From NCED01 sp035493955 (lineage in GTDB: Bacteria > Pseudomonadota > Alphaproteobacteria > Caulobacterales > Caulobacteraceae): a DNA stretch of 64,000 bases. Within the stretch, counting starts at the first letter, position 1. Every line of letters begins with the position of its first letter. Where the stretch lies: NCBI GenBank assembly GCA_035493955.1, contig DATJHI010000040.1, positions 1-64,000 on the forward strand, given 5' to 3'. Below are positions 9,777 through 18,370 of the stretch, one piece after another. Below the pieces are notes generated by a model. That model was not told the origin of the DNA. It ran no database searches and saw only the letters and a list, made by a program, of their open reading frames with translations. The position numbers and the translations under genes are program-made.

Positions 9777-11174
9777 ATGACTCCTATCCATGTTATCGGC
9801 GCAGGCCTCGCGGGCTCCGAAGCCGCCTGGCAGATCGCCCAGGCCGGCGTTCGCGTCCTGCTGCACGAGATGCGCCCCGGCCAGTCCACCCCCGTCCACC
9901 ACACCGGCGGCTTCGCGGAACTGGTCTGTTCCAATTCGTTCCGGTCAGACGACTGGGAGCACAATGCGGTCGGACTGTTGCACGCCGAAATGCGTCGCTG
10001 CGATTCCCTGATCATGGCCTCGGGCGACGCGTCCCAGGTGCCCGCCGGAGGAGCGCTGGCGGTGGACCGCAACGCCTTTTCCGACCTGGTCACCGCCCGG
10101 CTGCGCGCCCATCCCCTGGTGACCGTGGTGGAGGGCGAGGTGGCGGGCCTGCCGCCGCCGGACTGGACCCAGGTGGTGGTGGCCACCGGCCCCCTCACCT
10201 CCCCCGCCCTCAGCACCGCCATCCTCGCCCTGACTGGCGAAGAGTCCCTCGCCTTCTTCGACGCCATCGCCCCCATCGTCCACGCCGAATCCATCGACAT
10301 GGCCCGGGCCTGGCGGCAGTCGCGCTACGACAAGGAAGGGCCGGGCGGGGACGCGGCCGCCTACATCAACTGCCCGATGGACAAGGACCAGTACGACGCC
10401 TTCGTCCAGGCCCTGATCGACGGCCCCAAGGCCGAGTTCCGCGATTGGGAGAAGGACACGCCCTATTTCGACGGCTGCCTGCCGATCGAGGTGATGGCCG
10501 AGCGCGGGCGCGAAACCTTGCGCCATGGACCGATGAAGCCGGTGGGCCTGACCAACCCGCACCAGCCTGAGGTCAAGGCCTATGCGGTGGTGCAACTGCG
10601 CCAGGACAACGCCCTGGGCACGCTCTACAATCTGGTCGGCTTCCAGACCAAGTTGAAGCATGCCGCCCAGGTGGAGGTGTTCCGCACCATTCCGGGGCTG
10701 GAGAACGCCCAGTTCGCCCGGCTGGGGGGGCTTCACCGCAACACCTTCCTCAACAGTCCGCGCCTGCTGGATGCGTCCCTGCGGCTCAAAGCCCAGCCTC
10801 GCCTGCGCTTCGCCGGCCAGCTCACCGGGGTCGAGGGCTATATCGAAAGCGCGGCGGTGGGCCTGATGGCCGGCCGCTTCGCCGCCGCCGAGGCCTTGGG
10901 GCGCGCCCTGCCGCCTCCGCCGCCGGCCACGGCGCTCGGGGCCCTGATCGCCCACATCACCGGCGGGCATATCGAGGGCGGCAAGGGTTCGTTCCAGCCG
11001 ATGAACATCAACTATGGCCTGCTGCCGCCGCTGGAGGGCCCGCGCAAGTCCGAGGACGGCCGCAAACTCTCCCCCACCGAACGGGGCCGGGCGAAGAAGC
11101 GGATGATGTCGGTGCGGGCCCTGGAGGAGCTGGACGGGTGGCTGACGCAGGAGAGCCTCGCCGGCGCGGCCTAG
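9777..11174 (+). CDS. trmFO: FADH2-dependent tRNA (uracil-54 C5)-methyltransferase TrmFO
   Basis: TrmFO makes ribothymidine at position 54 of the tRNA T-loop, using methylene-tetrahydrofolate and FAD. The 465-residue product begins with the dinucleotide-binding motif GAGLAGSEAAWQIA. It also has the family segments HEMRP, FAELVCSNSFRSD and ALAVDR, and later GLHRNTFLNSP and GQLTGVEGY. Its length is normal. It is a single gene that ends four bases inside the convergent gene at 11171-11923. Older annotations call it gid. Confidence 0.96.
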   Translation: MTPIHVIGAGLAGSEAAWQIAQAGVRVLLHEMRPGQSTPVHHTGGFAELVCSNSFRSDDWEHNAVGLLHAEMRRCDSLIMASGDASQVPAGGALAVDRNAFSDLVTARLRAHPLVTVVEGEVAGLPPPDWTQVVVATGPLTSPALSTAILALTGEESLAFFDAIAPIVHAESIDMARAWRQSRYDKEGPGGDAAAYINCPMDKDQYDAFVQALIDGPKAEFRDWEKDTPYFDGCLPIEVMAERGRETLRHGPMKPVGLTNPHQPEVKAYAVVQLRQDNALGTLYNLVGFQTKLKHAAQVEVFRTIPGLENAQFARLGGLHRNTFLNSPRLLDASLRLKAQPRLRFAGQLTGVEGYIESAAVGLMAGRFAAAEALGRALPPPPPATALGALIAHITGGHIEGGKGSFQPMNINYGLLPPLEGPRKSEDGRKLSPTERGRAKKRMMSVRALEELDGWLTQESLAGAA

Positions 11175-11923
11175 AGGCGTCCCTTCACCACCGCCGCCAA
11201 CAGCCGGAACTGCTTTTCGAGGTCGCTCGGCTGACGCCCCCGTGCGTACGGCCCGGCAAGCGTCGCATAGGCCACGGCCGGGAACGCCGCCACCCGCAAG
11301 TCCGCCAGCTCGTTCCGCGAGGCCTTGAGCGCCTCGGCGACCCGATGGCCGACGTGAGCGCCGATCTCAGCCTCGTTCGCCTCCCCCCAGTTGAGCGGGG
11401 TCCAGCGGCGGCCCCGGGCCGCCAGCGCCGGCCCCGCGCGCCACAACCCAGCCCAGCCCCAAGCCCGCGCAGCCGAAGTCAGCTGAGCGGCGCCGGCCGC
11501 GGGGTCGAGCAGGCGGGCGGCGGCGGCCATCAGGGCGCCGGCGGTCCCGTCGATATAAGCGACCAGCGCCGCCTCGTCGGCGAAGGGCTCGGGGTCCAGG
11601 TCGGCGGCGCGGGCCTGGATCATCGCCTCCAGCAACCCGAGGTCCAGCCGGCCGGCTGCCGGGACCAGCGCCTGCAGCACCGGGTGCGCCCGCATGGGCT
11701 CGCCGGTCACGACGGCTTCCGCCCCCTCGCGCCACCAGGCCAGGCGGATGTCGCCGATCATCGGCGTCGACACCTGCTCGGCCACCCGCGCCAGTTCGTC
11801 GTTGAATGCGTAGAGGGCGACCAGGTCGCCGCGACGCGCGGGGTCGGCCACGAAACGGGCCGCCTGCCATCGGTCGGGGTCCGCCTTGCGGACAGCGGCG
11901 TCGAGGTCGGGAGAAAGGGTCAT
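11171..11923 (-). CDS. squalene/phytoene synthase-fold protein, NDUFAF6-like
   Basis: A 250-residue all-helical protein of the squalene/phytoene synthase superfamily. It carries the segment STPMIGDIRLAWWREG typical of the mitochondrial complex I assembly factor NDUFAF6 and its bacterial relatives. The two aspartate-rich motifs that bind magnesium-diphosphate in true synthases are not intact: the first region reads FNDELARVAEQ. That makes prenyl-transfer chemistry unlikely. An Mth938/NDUFAF3-like gene lies less than 1 kb away on the same strand. A role in respiratory complex assembly is inferred from this context, and an unrecognised synthase is the alternative. Confidence 0.78.
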   Translation of the reverse strand: MTLSPDLDAAVRKADPDRWQAARFVADPARRGDLVALYAFNDELARVAEQVSTPMIGDIRLAWWREGAEAVVTGEPMRAHPVLQALVPAAGRLDLGLLEAMIQARAADLDPEPFADEAALVAYIDGTAGALMAAAARLLDPAAGAAQLTSAARAWGWAGLWRAGPALAARGRRWTPLNWGEANEAEIGAHVGHRVAEALKASRNELADLRVAAFPAVAYATLAGPYARGRQPSDLEKQFRLLAAVVKGRL

Positions 11924-11967
11924 CCCGGGCAGCGGCTAAAGCCTGCCCGGGATGATCGCAAGTCGGA

Positions 11968-12585
11968 TCAGCCGAACAGGGTCTGGTTCATGGCCATGGC
12001 GGTCAGCATGGGCAGGGACAACAGGACGTTCACGCGCGAGAACAACATGGCCGTGCGGGCCGCCTTGGCCTTGGCGTCGGCGTCGGCGTCGACGATGCCC
12101 AGGGCGACCTTCTGGTTCGGCCAGATCAGCGCCCAGACGTTGAAGAACATGATCAGGCCCAGCCACATGCCCACGCCCAGCAGCATGTACTGGCGGTCGA
12201 GCACCGGATCGAGGCCGTGCCAGAAGCCGAAGGTCAGGGCCTCCATGACGTAGCCGCGCAGGACGGCGATGCCGAGCCCGGCCAGGACGGTGAACAGGGC
12301 GGCCCAGCGGAACCAGAACAGGGCTTCCGGCGCGATGTACTTGGACACCGCCGGCTTCAGCTCGGCCGGGATCGCCGGCATCATGCGGATCTGGACGAAG
12401 TTGAAATAGTACAGCAGGCCGATCCACAGGATGCCGCACACCACGTGGATCCAGCGGAACAGGGCCTGGAAGAAGATCACGTCGAAGCCGCCCGGATGGT
12501 GGACGCCGTAGCCGATGATGAACAACAGCGAGATCGCCAGACTGACGGCCATCGTGTTGCGGAAATTCGAAAGCAGACCAGCCAT
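11968..12585 (-). CDS. PuuD-type (urate oxidase N-terminal family) membrane protein
   Basis: A 205-residue membrane protein with about five or six helices. It contains RWIHVVCGILWIGLLYYFN, the signature of the membrane part of PuuD urate hydroxylase, and conserved histidines that could bind heme. The C-terminal cytochrome c domain of full PuuD is absent, so it corresponds only to the membrane domain. The ATG at 12585 follows a GGGGG stretch, and another ATG lies 12 bases upstream. No purine catabolism genes are nearby, so urate oxidation should not be assumed. Confidence 0.75.
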   Translation of the reverse strand: MAGLLSNFRNTMAVSLAISLLFIIGYGVHHPGGFDVIFFQALFRWIHVVCGILWIGLLYYFNFVQIRMMPAIPAELKPAVSKYIAPEALFWFRWAALFTVLAGLGIAVLRGYVMEALTFGFWHGLDPVLDRQYMLLGVGMWLGLIMFFNVWALIWPNQKVALGIVDADADAKAKAARTAMLFSRVNVLLSLPMLTAMAMNQTLFG

Positions 12586-12727
12586 CACGCCCCCCATTTG
12601 GCTTCCGGGCCCAAGCCCCGTGCGGCGCGAACCATAGGGCCCTTCGGGCCGCCCTGGCAATTCGGAAGGACGGGGGACTTCAAACTCTTCCCCACCCTGA
12701 AAAGCTGGATTGGGGAAGGGTCGGCGC

Positions 12728-13087
12728 TCACACCGCGATCAGGGCCGCAGCGATCCGGCGGCCCTCGCGGGCGAGGACGTTGTAGAGCCGGCAGGCGGCG
12801 GGCGTGTCCATCACCTCCAGGCCCAGTCCAGCGGCGGCCAGGGCCTCGCGGACCGTGCGGGGGGGCGGGGCCATGGCCGGACCGAGGCCCAGCAGCACGA
12901 ACTCCGCCACGGCGGGACCGGCGGCCAGGACCGCCTCGAAGTGCTGGGGCGCCAGGTCGGCCAGACGAGCCACCGGCCAGGTCTCAACCACGTCGTCGAG
13001 GATCAGGATCGACCCCTCGACCCGCCGGCCGGCCACGCGGAAACCGCCGCCGCCATAGGCCTCGATGGCCGGCGGCTCGCGCAACAT
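12728..13087 (-). CDS. Mth938-like (DUF498, NDUFAF3-type) protein
   Basis: A 119-residue protein with the Mth938 fold pattern: an N-terminal beta region (IEAYGGGGFRVAGRRVEGSI), a middle segment ending FVLLGLGP, and a final helix around MDTPAACRLYNVLAREGR. The mitochondrial homolog NDUFAF3 helps assemble complex I. Its bacterial genes sit, as here, directly after secF. It begins four bases after the secF stop, so it is cotranscribed with secDF. The molecular role in bacteria is not established. Confidence 0.85.
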   Translation of the reverse strand: MLREPPAIEAYGGGGFRVAGRRVEGSILILDDVVETWPVARLADLAPQHFEAVLAAGPAVAEFVLLGLGPAMAPPPRTVREALAAAGLGLEVMDTPAACRLYNVLAREGRRIAAALIAV

Positions 13088-13091
13088 AAGC

Positions 13092-14036
13092 CTAAGGCCT
13101 CTGCGTCGCCGACTTCAGCGGGGCCGCCTCGCCGGCGTCGCGGTTGACGCCCCACAGCAGGATCACCGGAAGGGCGACATAGATCGACGAATAGGTGCCG
13201 ATGATGATGCCGAACACCATGGTGAAGACCAGGGGGAACAGGGCCGGGCCGCCCAGGAACAGGGCGCCGACCAGGGCCAGGATGGCGGTGGTGCCGGTGA
13301 TCATGGTCCGCGACAGCCGCTCGTTCTCCGACAGGTTGATCACCTCGCGCAGGGGCGTCTTGCGGTACTTGCCCAGGTTCTCCCGCAGCCGGTCGAAGGT
13401 GATCACCTTCTCGTTCATCGAATAGCCGATCACCGTCAAAAGGGCCGCGATCGAGGTCATGGAGAACTCGATCTGCAGCACCGAGAGGACGCCGATGGTG
13501 AGGAAGATGTCGTGGGCGATGGCGACCACCGCGCCGAAACCGAACTGCAGCTGGAAGCGGAACCAGATGTAGAGGAGCATCAGGCCGATGGCGATGGCCA
13601 GGGCGATGAAGCCGGAGCGGAACAGCTCGCCCGAGACCTTCGGCCCCACCACGGTGATGCTCTTGAACTGAATGCCCGGAACCCGGGCGGACAGCCGCTG
13701 GCGCACCAAGGCGACGCTATCGACCGCCGATACGTTCTCCGCCGGCTTGAAGCGCAGCAGGGCGGAGTTGGGCGCGCCGAAGCCCTGCACCTGGGGATCG
13801 TGGACCCCGATCTGCAATAGGTCAGTGCGCAAGGCGGCCAGGGGCGCGGCCCCCGGCGTGACCACCTCGATCATGGTGCCGCCGGCGAAGTCGATGCCGA
13901 GGTTCAGCCCATGGGTGACGAAGGAGAAGATCGACCCGACGATGCACAGGGTCGAGAGCACGGCGGCGAACGGCGCCCACTTCACGAAGTCGAAGTGGGT
14001 ATGGCTCGGCAGAAAGCGGATCAGCGGCCAGCGCAT
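13092..14036 (-). CDS. secF: protein translocase subunit SecF
   Basis: SecF pairs with SecD in the inner membrane and uses the proton gradient to help pull exported proteins out of the SecYEG channel. The 314-residue product has six membrane segments. It keeps the first periplasmic motif GIDFAGGTMIEV and the late segments SMNEKVITFDRLRE and LSRTMITGTTAILA. The ATG at 14036 is preceded by a strong GAGGTGA five bases upstream, which decides it over the GTG nine bases earlier. It follows secD by ten bases in the yajC-secD-secF operon. Confidence 0.96.
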   Translation of the reverse strand: MRWPLIRFLPSHTHFDFVKWAPFAAVLSTLCIVGSIFSFVTHGLNLGIDFAGGTMIEVVTPGAAPLAALRTDLLQIGVHDPQVQGFGAPNSALLRFKPAENVSAVDSVALVRQRLSARVPGIQFKSITVVGPKVSGELFRSGFIALAIAIGLMLLYIWFRFQLQFGFGAVVAIAHDIFLTIGVLSVLQIEFSMTSIAALLTVIGYSMNEKVITFDRLRENLGKYRKTPLREVINLSENERLSRTMITGTTAILALVGALFLGGPALFPLVFTMVFGIIIGTYSSIYVALPVILLWGVNRDAGEAAPLKSATQRP

Positions 14037-14046
14037 GGCGGTCACC

Positions 14047-15636
14047 TCAGATCGGAAGCTGTTTGGGCCGGGTGGCCTTGAACCACCAGCCGATCAGCAC
14101 CTGGGTTATGAGCAGGGCGGTGAACAGGGAGGTCAGCACCCCGACGCCCAAGGTCCAGGCGAAGCCCTTCACCGGGCCGGCGCCGAGGCTGAACATGATC
14201 ACCGCCGAGATCAGGGTGGTGACGTTGGCGTCGAAGATCGAGACCATCGCCCGCCTGTAGCCGTTGTCGAGGGCCATCAGCGGCGGCCGCCCCTCGCGGG
14301 CCTCGTCGCGCATCCGCTCGTAGATCAGCACATTGGCGTCGACCGCCACCGCCAGGGTGAGGATCAGGCCGGCGATGCCGGGCAGGGTCAGGGTCGCCTG
14401 GGTCGCCGTCAGGGTGGCCACCAGCATCAGCACATTGACCACCAGGGCGATGGCCGCGAACACCCCGAACAGGCCGTAGGCCAGGATGATGAAGATGAAG
14501 ATCGCCACCGCCCCGATGCCGAGGGAGAAAGCGCCGGCGCGGACCGAATCGGCCCCGAGTTCGGCGCCGACGGTGCGCTGCTCCTCCACCTTCAGCGGGG
14601 CCGGCAGGGCGCCGGCGCGGAGCAGCAGGGCCAGGTCGTTGGCGGACTCGGTGGTGAAGTTGCCGCTGATCTGGCCCGAGCCGCCGGTGATCGGCTCGTT
14701 GATCACCGGAGCGGACAGCACCTTGCCGTCGAGGACGATGGCGAAGCGGCGCTTGACGTTCTGGGTGGTGGCGTCGCCGAACCGGCGGGCGCCGACCCCG
14801 TTGAAACGGAAAGAGACCACCGGACGGTTGTACTGGTCGAAGGAGGCGCCGGCGGTGACCAGTTGGTCGCCGGAGACCAGCACCCGGCGCTGCACCAGCA
14901 CCTTGGGTTCGCTCGGGGTGTTCGGCTGGTCCAGCAGCTCGTCCTGGGGCGGGATCCGGCCGGCGGCGACCTGATCGGGCGGAACCGTCTCGTCCAGCAT
15001 CTGGAAGGTCAGCTTGGCGGTCTGGCCGATCACCCGCTTCAGCCGTTCCGGGTCGCTCTCCCCCGGGGCCTGGACGACGATCCGGTCGGCGCCCTGGCGG
15101 ACGATGGTCGGCTCGCGGGTGCCCAGCTGGTCGATGCGGCGGCGGACGATCTCGATGGATTGGTCCACCGCCTTGGCGGCGGCGGCCTTCTGCGCCTCGG
15201 GGACGGGGGTCAGGGTGATGATCTGGTCCGAACGGGTGACCGTGAGGTCGCGCCCCGTCGCCGCGCCGGGCAGGGGCTGGGCCAGCTTGGCCAGGGTGTT
15301 ATAGGCGGCCGGCGCCTGGCTGGGGTCTGTGATGCGCACGCCGACGGCGCCGTTGGCCACGGCCAGGCCGGTGAACGGGATCTGGGCGGTCTGAAGGTCG
15401 CGGCGGACATCCTCGACCAGGTTGTTCAGCGTCTCCTTCTGCAAGGCCGCCGTGTCGACCTCGAGCAGAAGGTAGGAGCCGCCCTGCAGGTCGAGCCCCA
15501 GGTTCAGCTTCTGGCTCAGGATCGCCGGCCAGGACTGGGTGACCGACGCCGGCAGCAGGTTCGGCAAGGTGAAGACGATGCCGAACAGCGTCGCCAGGAC
15601 GACGAGGACGACCTTCCAACGCCTGAGCTGGATCAT
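14047..15636 (-). CDS. secD: protein translocase subunit SecD
   Basis: SecD is the larger half of the SecDF export motor. The 529-residue protein has an N-terminal membrane helix, the motif GLDLQGGSYLLLEVD, a large periplasmic domain (about residues 50-340), and five C-terminal helices. These contain the conserved segment AVDANVLIYERMRDEAREGR, which includes the proton-pathway aspartate region. Its length is in the normal range for alphaproteobacteria. It lies 25 bases downstream of yajC. Confidence 0.97.
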   Translation of the reverse strand: MIQLRRWKVVLVVLATLFGIVFTLPNLLPASVTQSWPAILSQKLNLGLDLQGGSYLLLEVDTAALQKETLNNLVEDVRRDLQTAQIPFTGLAVANGAVGVRITDPSQAPAAYNTLAKLAQPLPGAATGRDLTVTRSDQIITLTPVPEAQKAAAAKAVDQSIEIVRRRIDQLGTREPTIVRQGADRIVVQAPGESDPERLKRVIGQTAKLTFQMLDETVPPDQVAAGRIPPQDELLDQPNTPSEPKVLVQRRVLVSGDQLVTAGASFDQYNRPVVSFRFNGVGARRFGDATTQNVKRRFAIVLDGKVLSAPVINEPITGGSGQISGNFTTESANDLALLLRAGALPAPLKVEEQRTVGAELGADSVRAGAFSLGIGAVAIFIFIILAYGLFGVFAAIALVVNVLMLVATLTATQATLTLPGIAGLILTLAVAVDANVLIYERMRDEAREGRPPLMALDNGYRRAMVSIFDANVTTLISAVIMFSLGAGPVKGFAWTLGVGVLTSLFTALLITQVLIGWWFKATRPKQLPI

Positions 15637-15661
15637 GCTGGAACCCGGACCCCTGCGCGGC

Positions 15662-16012
15662 TCAGGACTTGGCGTCGTTGGCGGCGGGTTCGCCGCGGGT
15701 GCGCACGTCCGAAAGGGTCGACTTGACCACCTTCACATTGACGCCAGGCGCGATCTCGACCTGGACCTCGGCGTCCTCGACCTTGGTCACCTTGCCGATC
15801 ATGCCCGAGGACATCACCACGGTGTCGCCGCGCTTGACCGCCATGATCATGGCCTGGTGGTCCTTGGCCCGCTTCTGCTGCGGCCGCAGGATCATGAAGT
15901 AGAACAGGATCACCAGCAGGATGGGCAGGCCGAAGGTCTGCAGCTGGGCGATGTCGAATCCGCCGCCGGCCGTACCGGCGGCGGTCTGGGCGAAGGCGGG
16001 GGTGGCGAACAT
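15662..16012 (-). CDS. yajC: preprotein translocase accessory subunit YajC
   Basis: YajC associates with SecDF. The 116-residue protein has one membrane helix (about residues 26-42, LPILLVILFYFMILRPQQKR) followed by a cytoplasmic domain with the family pattern VKRGDTVVMSSGMIGKVTKV. The short N-terminus before the helix ends FAQ, which resembles a signal cleavage site, but the helix and RPQQKR motif mark the mature start of the family. It is the first gene of the yajC-secD-secF-Mth938 unit and is divergent from the DUF815 ATPase. Confidence 0.95.
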   Translation of the reverse strand: MFATPAFAQTAAGTAGGGFDIAQLQTFGLPILLVILFYFMILRPQQKRAKDHQAMIMAVKRGDTVVMSSGMIGKVTKVEDAEVQVEIAPGVNVKVVKSTLSDVRTRGEPAANDAKS

Positions 16013-16142
16013 TGGGCGCTCTCATACATCTGGGCGCGCGCCGGGAGGCCGGCCGCGAAAGTCGGCGGAAGCTATGCGCTGCATCGCCGATTGGCAACGC
16101 GCCGCTTTTGCAATGCGTCCCGGCGCCGATTAGGACAGGCGC

Positions 16143-16997
16143 ATGACCGCCGAGTCCGCCCCCACGCTTATCGATCTTGCGGCCCGCATCGCCGCGGCCC
16201 TGGAGCGCCTGGCCCCGCCGGCGCCGCCAGCGCCGGACTTCGCCGCCGCGCGACTGCAGCACTACGACGCCGCCGTAGGCGGCTTCCGCCCCGCCCCCGA
16301 CTACGGCCTGGCCCTGGACCTGTTGATCGGCATCGACGAGCAGAAGCGCCAGTTCGTGCAGAACCTGCGTCGCTTCGCCGGCGGCCTGCCCTCCAACCAC
16401 GCCCTGCTGTGGGGATCGCGGGGAGCGGGCAAGAGCTCCCTGGTCAAGGCCGCCTTCATGGCGCTGGCCAATACCGAGGCCCCCGGCCTGCGGCTGGTGG
16501 AGATAGACCGCGACGCCATCGCCCACCTGCCGGACCTGTTCGCCAAGCTGCGCGGGCGGCCCGAGCGGTTCATGGTGTTCTGCGACGACCTGTCGTTCGA
16601 GGAAGGCGCCTCGGCGGCCAAGACGTTGAAATCGGCTCTGGAGGGCGGAGTCTCCGGCCCGCCGGACAATGTGCTGTTCGTGGCCACCTCCAATCGGCGC
16701 CACCTGATGCCGCGTGGCCATGACGAGTCCAAGGGCCTGCTGGCCCTGGCCGAGGAGGCGGAGGAGACCATCTCGGCCTCCGACCGGTTCGGCCTGTGGA
16801 TCGGCTTCCCGCCGATGGACCAGCCGGCCTATCTGGCGGCGGTGGCCGGCTATGCGGAGCGGTTCGGCCTGCAGACCCCCGGCCTGGAAATGAAGGCGCT
16901 GCAGTGGGCCCAGGGACGCGGTGGTCGCTCCGGCCGGGTGGCGTTCCAGTTCGTCCGCGATCTGGCCGGGGAACTGGGAAAACCACTGCCGATCTGA
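16143..16997 (+). CDS. DUF815 family AAA-type ATPase
   Basis: A 284-residue cytoplasmic ATPase of the DUF815 family. The Walker A motif is GSRGAGKSSLVKA (about residue 95). Walker B lies in FMVFCDDLSFEE (about residue 145), followed by a sensor-like segment LFVATSNRRHLMPR and a C-terminal helical lid. The family is widespread next to yajC/secDF and cell-division genes in alphaproteobacteria. Its substrate is unknown. It stands alone, converging on the LysM/LytM lipoprotein gene with a seven-base gap. Confidence 0.88.
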   Translation: MTAESAPTLIDLAARIAAALERLAPPAPPAPDFAAARLQHYDAAVGGFRPAPDYGLALDLLIGIDEQKRQFVQNLRRFAGGLPSNHALLWGSRGAGKSSLVKAAFMALANTEAPGLRLVEIDRDAIAHLPDLFAKLRGRPERFMVFCDDLSFEEGASAAKTLKSALEGGVSGPPDNVLFVATSNRRHLMPRGHDESKGLLALAEEAEETISASDRFGLWIGFPPMDQPAYLAAVAGYAERFGLQTPGLEMKALQWAQGRGGRSGRVAFQFVRDLAGELGKPLPI

Positions 16998-17004
16998 GCC
17001 GGGT

Positions 17005-18255
17005 CTACCCGGCCCCCGGCAGCAGCAGCGACGGATCCACCGGCCGGGCCTTGTCGCGGGGATTGGCGGCGTAGCGGATCTCGAAATGCAGCTGGGGCCG
17101 GTCGACCTGGCCGGTCTGGCCGGCGAGGCCGACCTCCTGGCCCTGGGCGACGGTGTCGCGCATCTTCACCTCGATCTTGGACATGTGGGCGTAGGCGGTG
17201 ACGAAGCCGCCCGTGTGCTTGATCAGCACCAGGTTGCCGAACCCGGGCAGGTCGCCCGCGAACACCACCTCGCCCGCCGCCGCGGCATGGATGGCGTCCC
17301 CGGCGCCGGCGGCGATGTTGAGACCGTCGTTGCGCTGGCCGGGCCCCTTGGGGCCGAACGTCGAGAGCACGTCGCCCTTCACCGGCCAGGAGAACCGGCC
17401 CTTGCCGGCGGCGGCGACCTGGGCGTCGGTGGGCCCGGCTGGCTCCGCCGGGCCCGTCTCGATCGCCGGACCGGGCGCGGCGGGGAGCGGCGCGGCGCCG
17501 GGGGTAGCCGGGCGAGGCGGGCGCGTAGGCGTGGGCGTGGCCAGCGCGGTGCGCACGCCTCCCGAGCCTGGCGGCGAGGCGCCGGCGGCCTGGAGGTTGG
17601 CGCCCTGGTCGCGGGCGAGGGACGGCAGGGCGATGCGCTGGCCACGACGGATCGGGGTCTCCAGCTGGATCCCGTTCAGATTGGCGAGGCTTCGCGCGTC
17701 GATGTTGAACCGCCGGGCGATGCCGAACAGGGTGTCGCCGTCCCCCACCGTGTAGAACAGCGGCGGCGGGATTTTCAGCACCGTGCCAGGAGCCAGGTTG
17801 TAGGGCGGCTGCAGCTGGTTGATCTCGATCAGGGCCCGGACCGGTGTCCGCACCCGCTCGGCCACGTCGAACAGGGTTTCGGTTCGGCCGACGGTGACCG
17901 ATCCGGGCAGGTCCGCGACAAGAGCCGGCTGGACCCACGGGCTGGGCTGACTGCCGGAGACGGCGGGCCCGGGCCCCGGGGCCGCAGGCGCGGCGCGGGA
18001 GATCGGCCGCCCCACCGGCGGCAGGGGAGCGGACTGCACCGGAACCGAGGGCGCGGCGGTGGGCGCGTCCGGATCTCGCGGCGGCGGAGGCGGCGGCGGC
18101 GGAGGCCTGGGCGCCGGCGCGGGCGCGGCCGGCGGCGGGGCGGGAGTGTCGATCCGTACGGGATATCGCGGCTCGCCGACGCAGGCGGCAAGGCCCAGCG
18201 CCAGCCCAAGGGCCGCGCAAGACAGGCTCGCTCGCTTCAGTCCAAAGGGTGTCAT
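17005..18255 (-). CDS. LysM/LytM lipoprotein of the NlpD/DipM type with degenerate active site
   Basis: A 416-residue envelope protein with a lipobox (LAAC, Cys25), a Pro/Ala-rich linker (about 30-85) and two LysM-like repeats (about 110-225). A second low-complexity linker precedes a C-terminal M23/LytM domain (about 285-410). The zinc ligands are not conserved: the HxxxD motif reads N309-D-G-L-N313, and the HxH motif reads QLH (388-390). It is therefore probably not a peptidase but an activator of other murein hydrolases, as known for NlpD, EnvC and Caulobacter DipM. The surE-pcm-nlpD order supports this. It may be the DipM equivalent, though with fewer LysM repeats and a lipobox. Confidence 0.85.
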   Translation of the reverse strand: MTPFGLKRASLSCAALGLALGLAACVGEPRYPVRIDTPAPPPAAPAPAPRPPPPPPPPPRDPDAPTAAPSVPVQSAPLPPVGRPISRAAPAAPGPGPAVSGSQPSPWVQPALVADLPGSVTVGRTETLFDVAERVRTPVRALIEINQLQPPYNLAPGTVLKIPPPLFYTVGDGDTLFGIARRFNIDARSLANLNGIQLETPIRRGQRIALPSLARDQGANLQAAGASPPGSGGVRTALATPTPTRPPRPATPGAAPLPAAPGPAIETGPAEPAGPTDAQVAAAGKGRFSWPVKGDVLSTFGPKGPGQRNDGLNIAAGAGDAIHAAAAGEVVFAGDLPGFGNLVLIKHTGGFVTAYAHMSKIEVKMRDTVAQGQEVGLAGQTGQVDRPQLHFEIRYAANPRDKARPVDPSLLLPGAG

Positions 18256-18370
18256 CCCACTTCCTACACTCAGGTCGCCGGCGCGTGGTTAACGCTCCGG
18301 GGGAATCGCCCGCCCCGCGCCCCAGTGTCGGCCGCTCCGACTCCGTTAGCCATAAGAGATGACGAGAACC

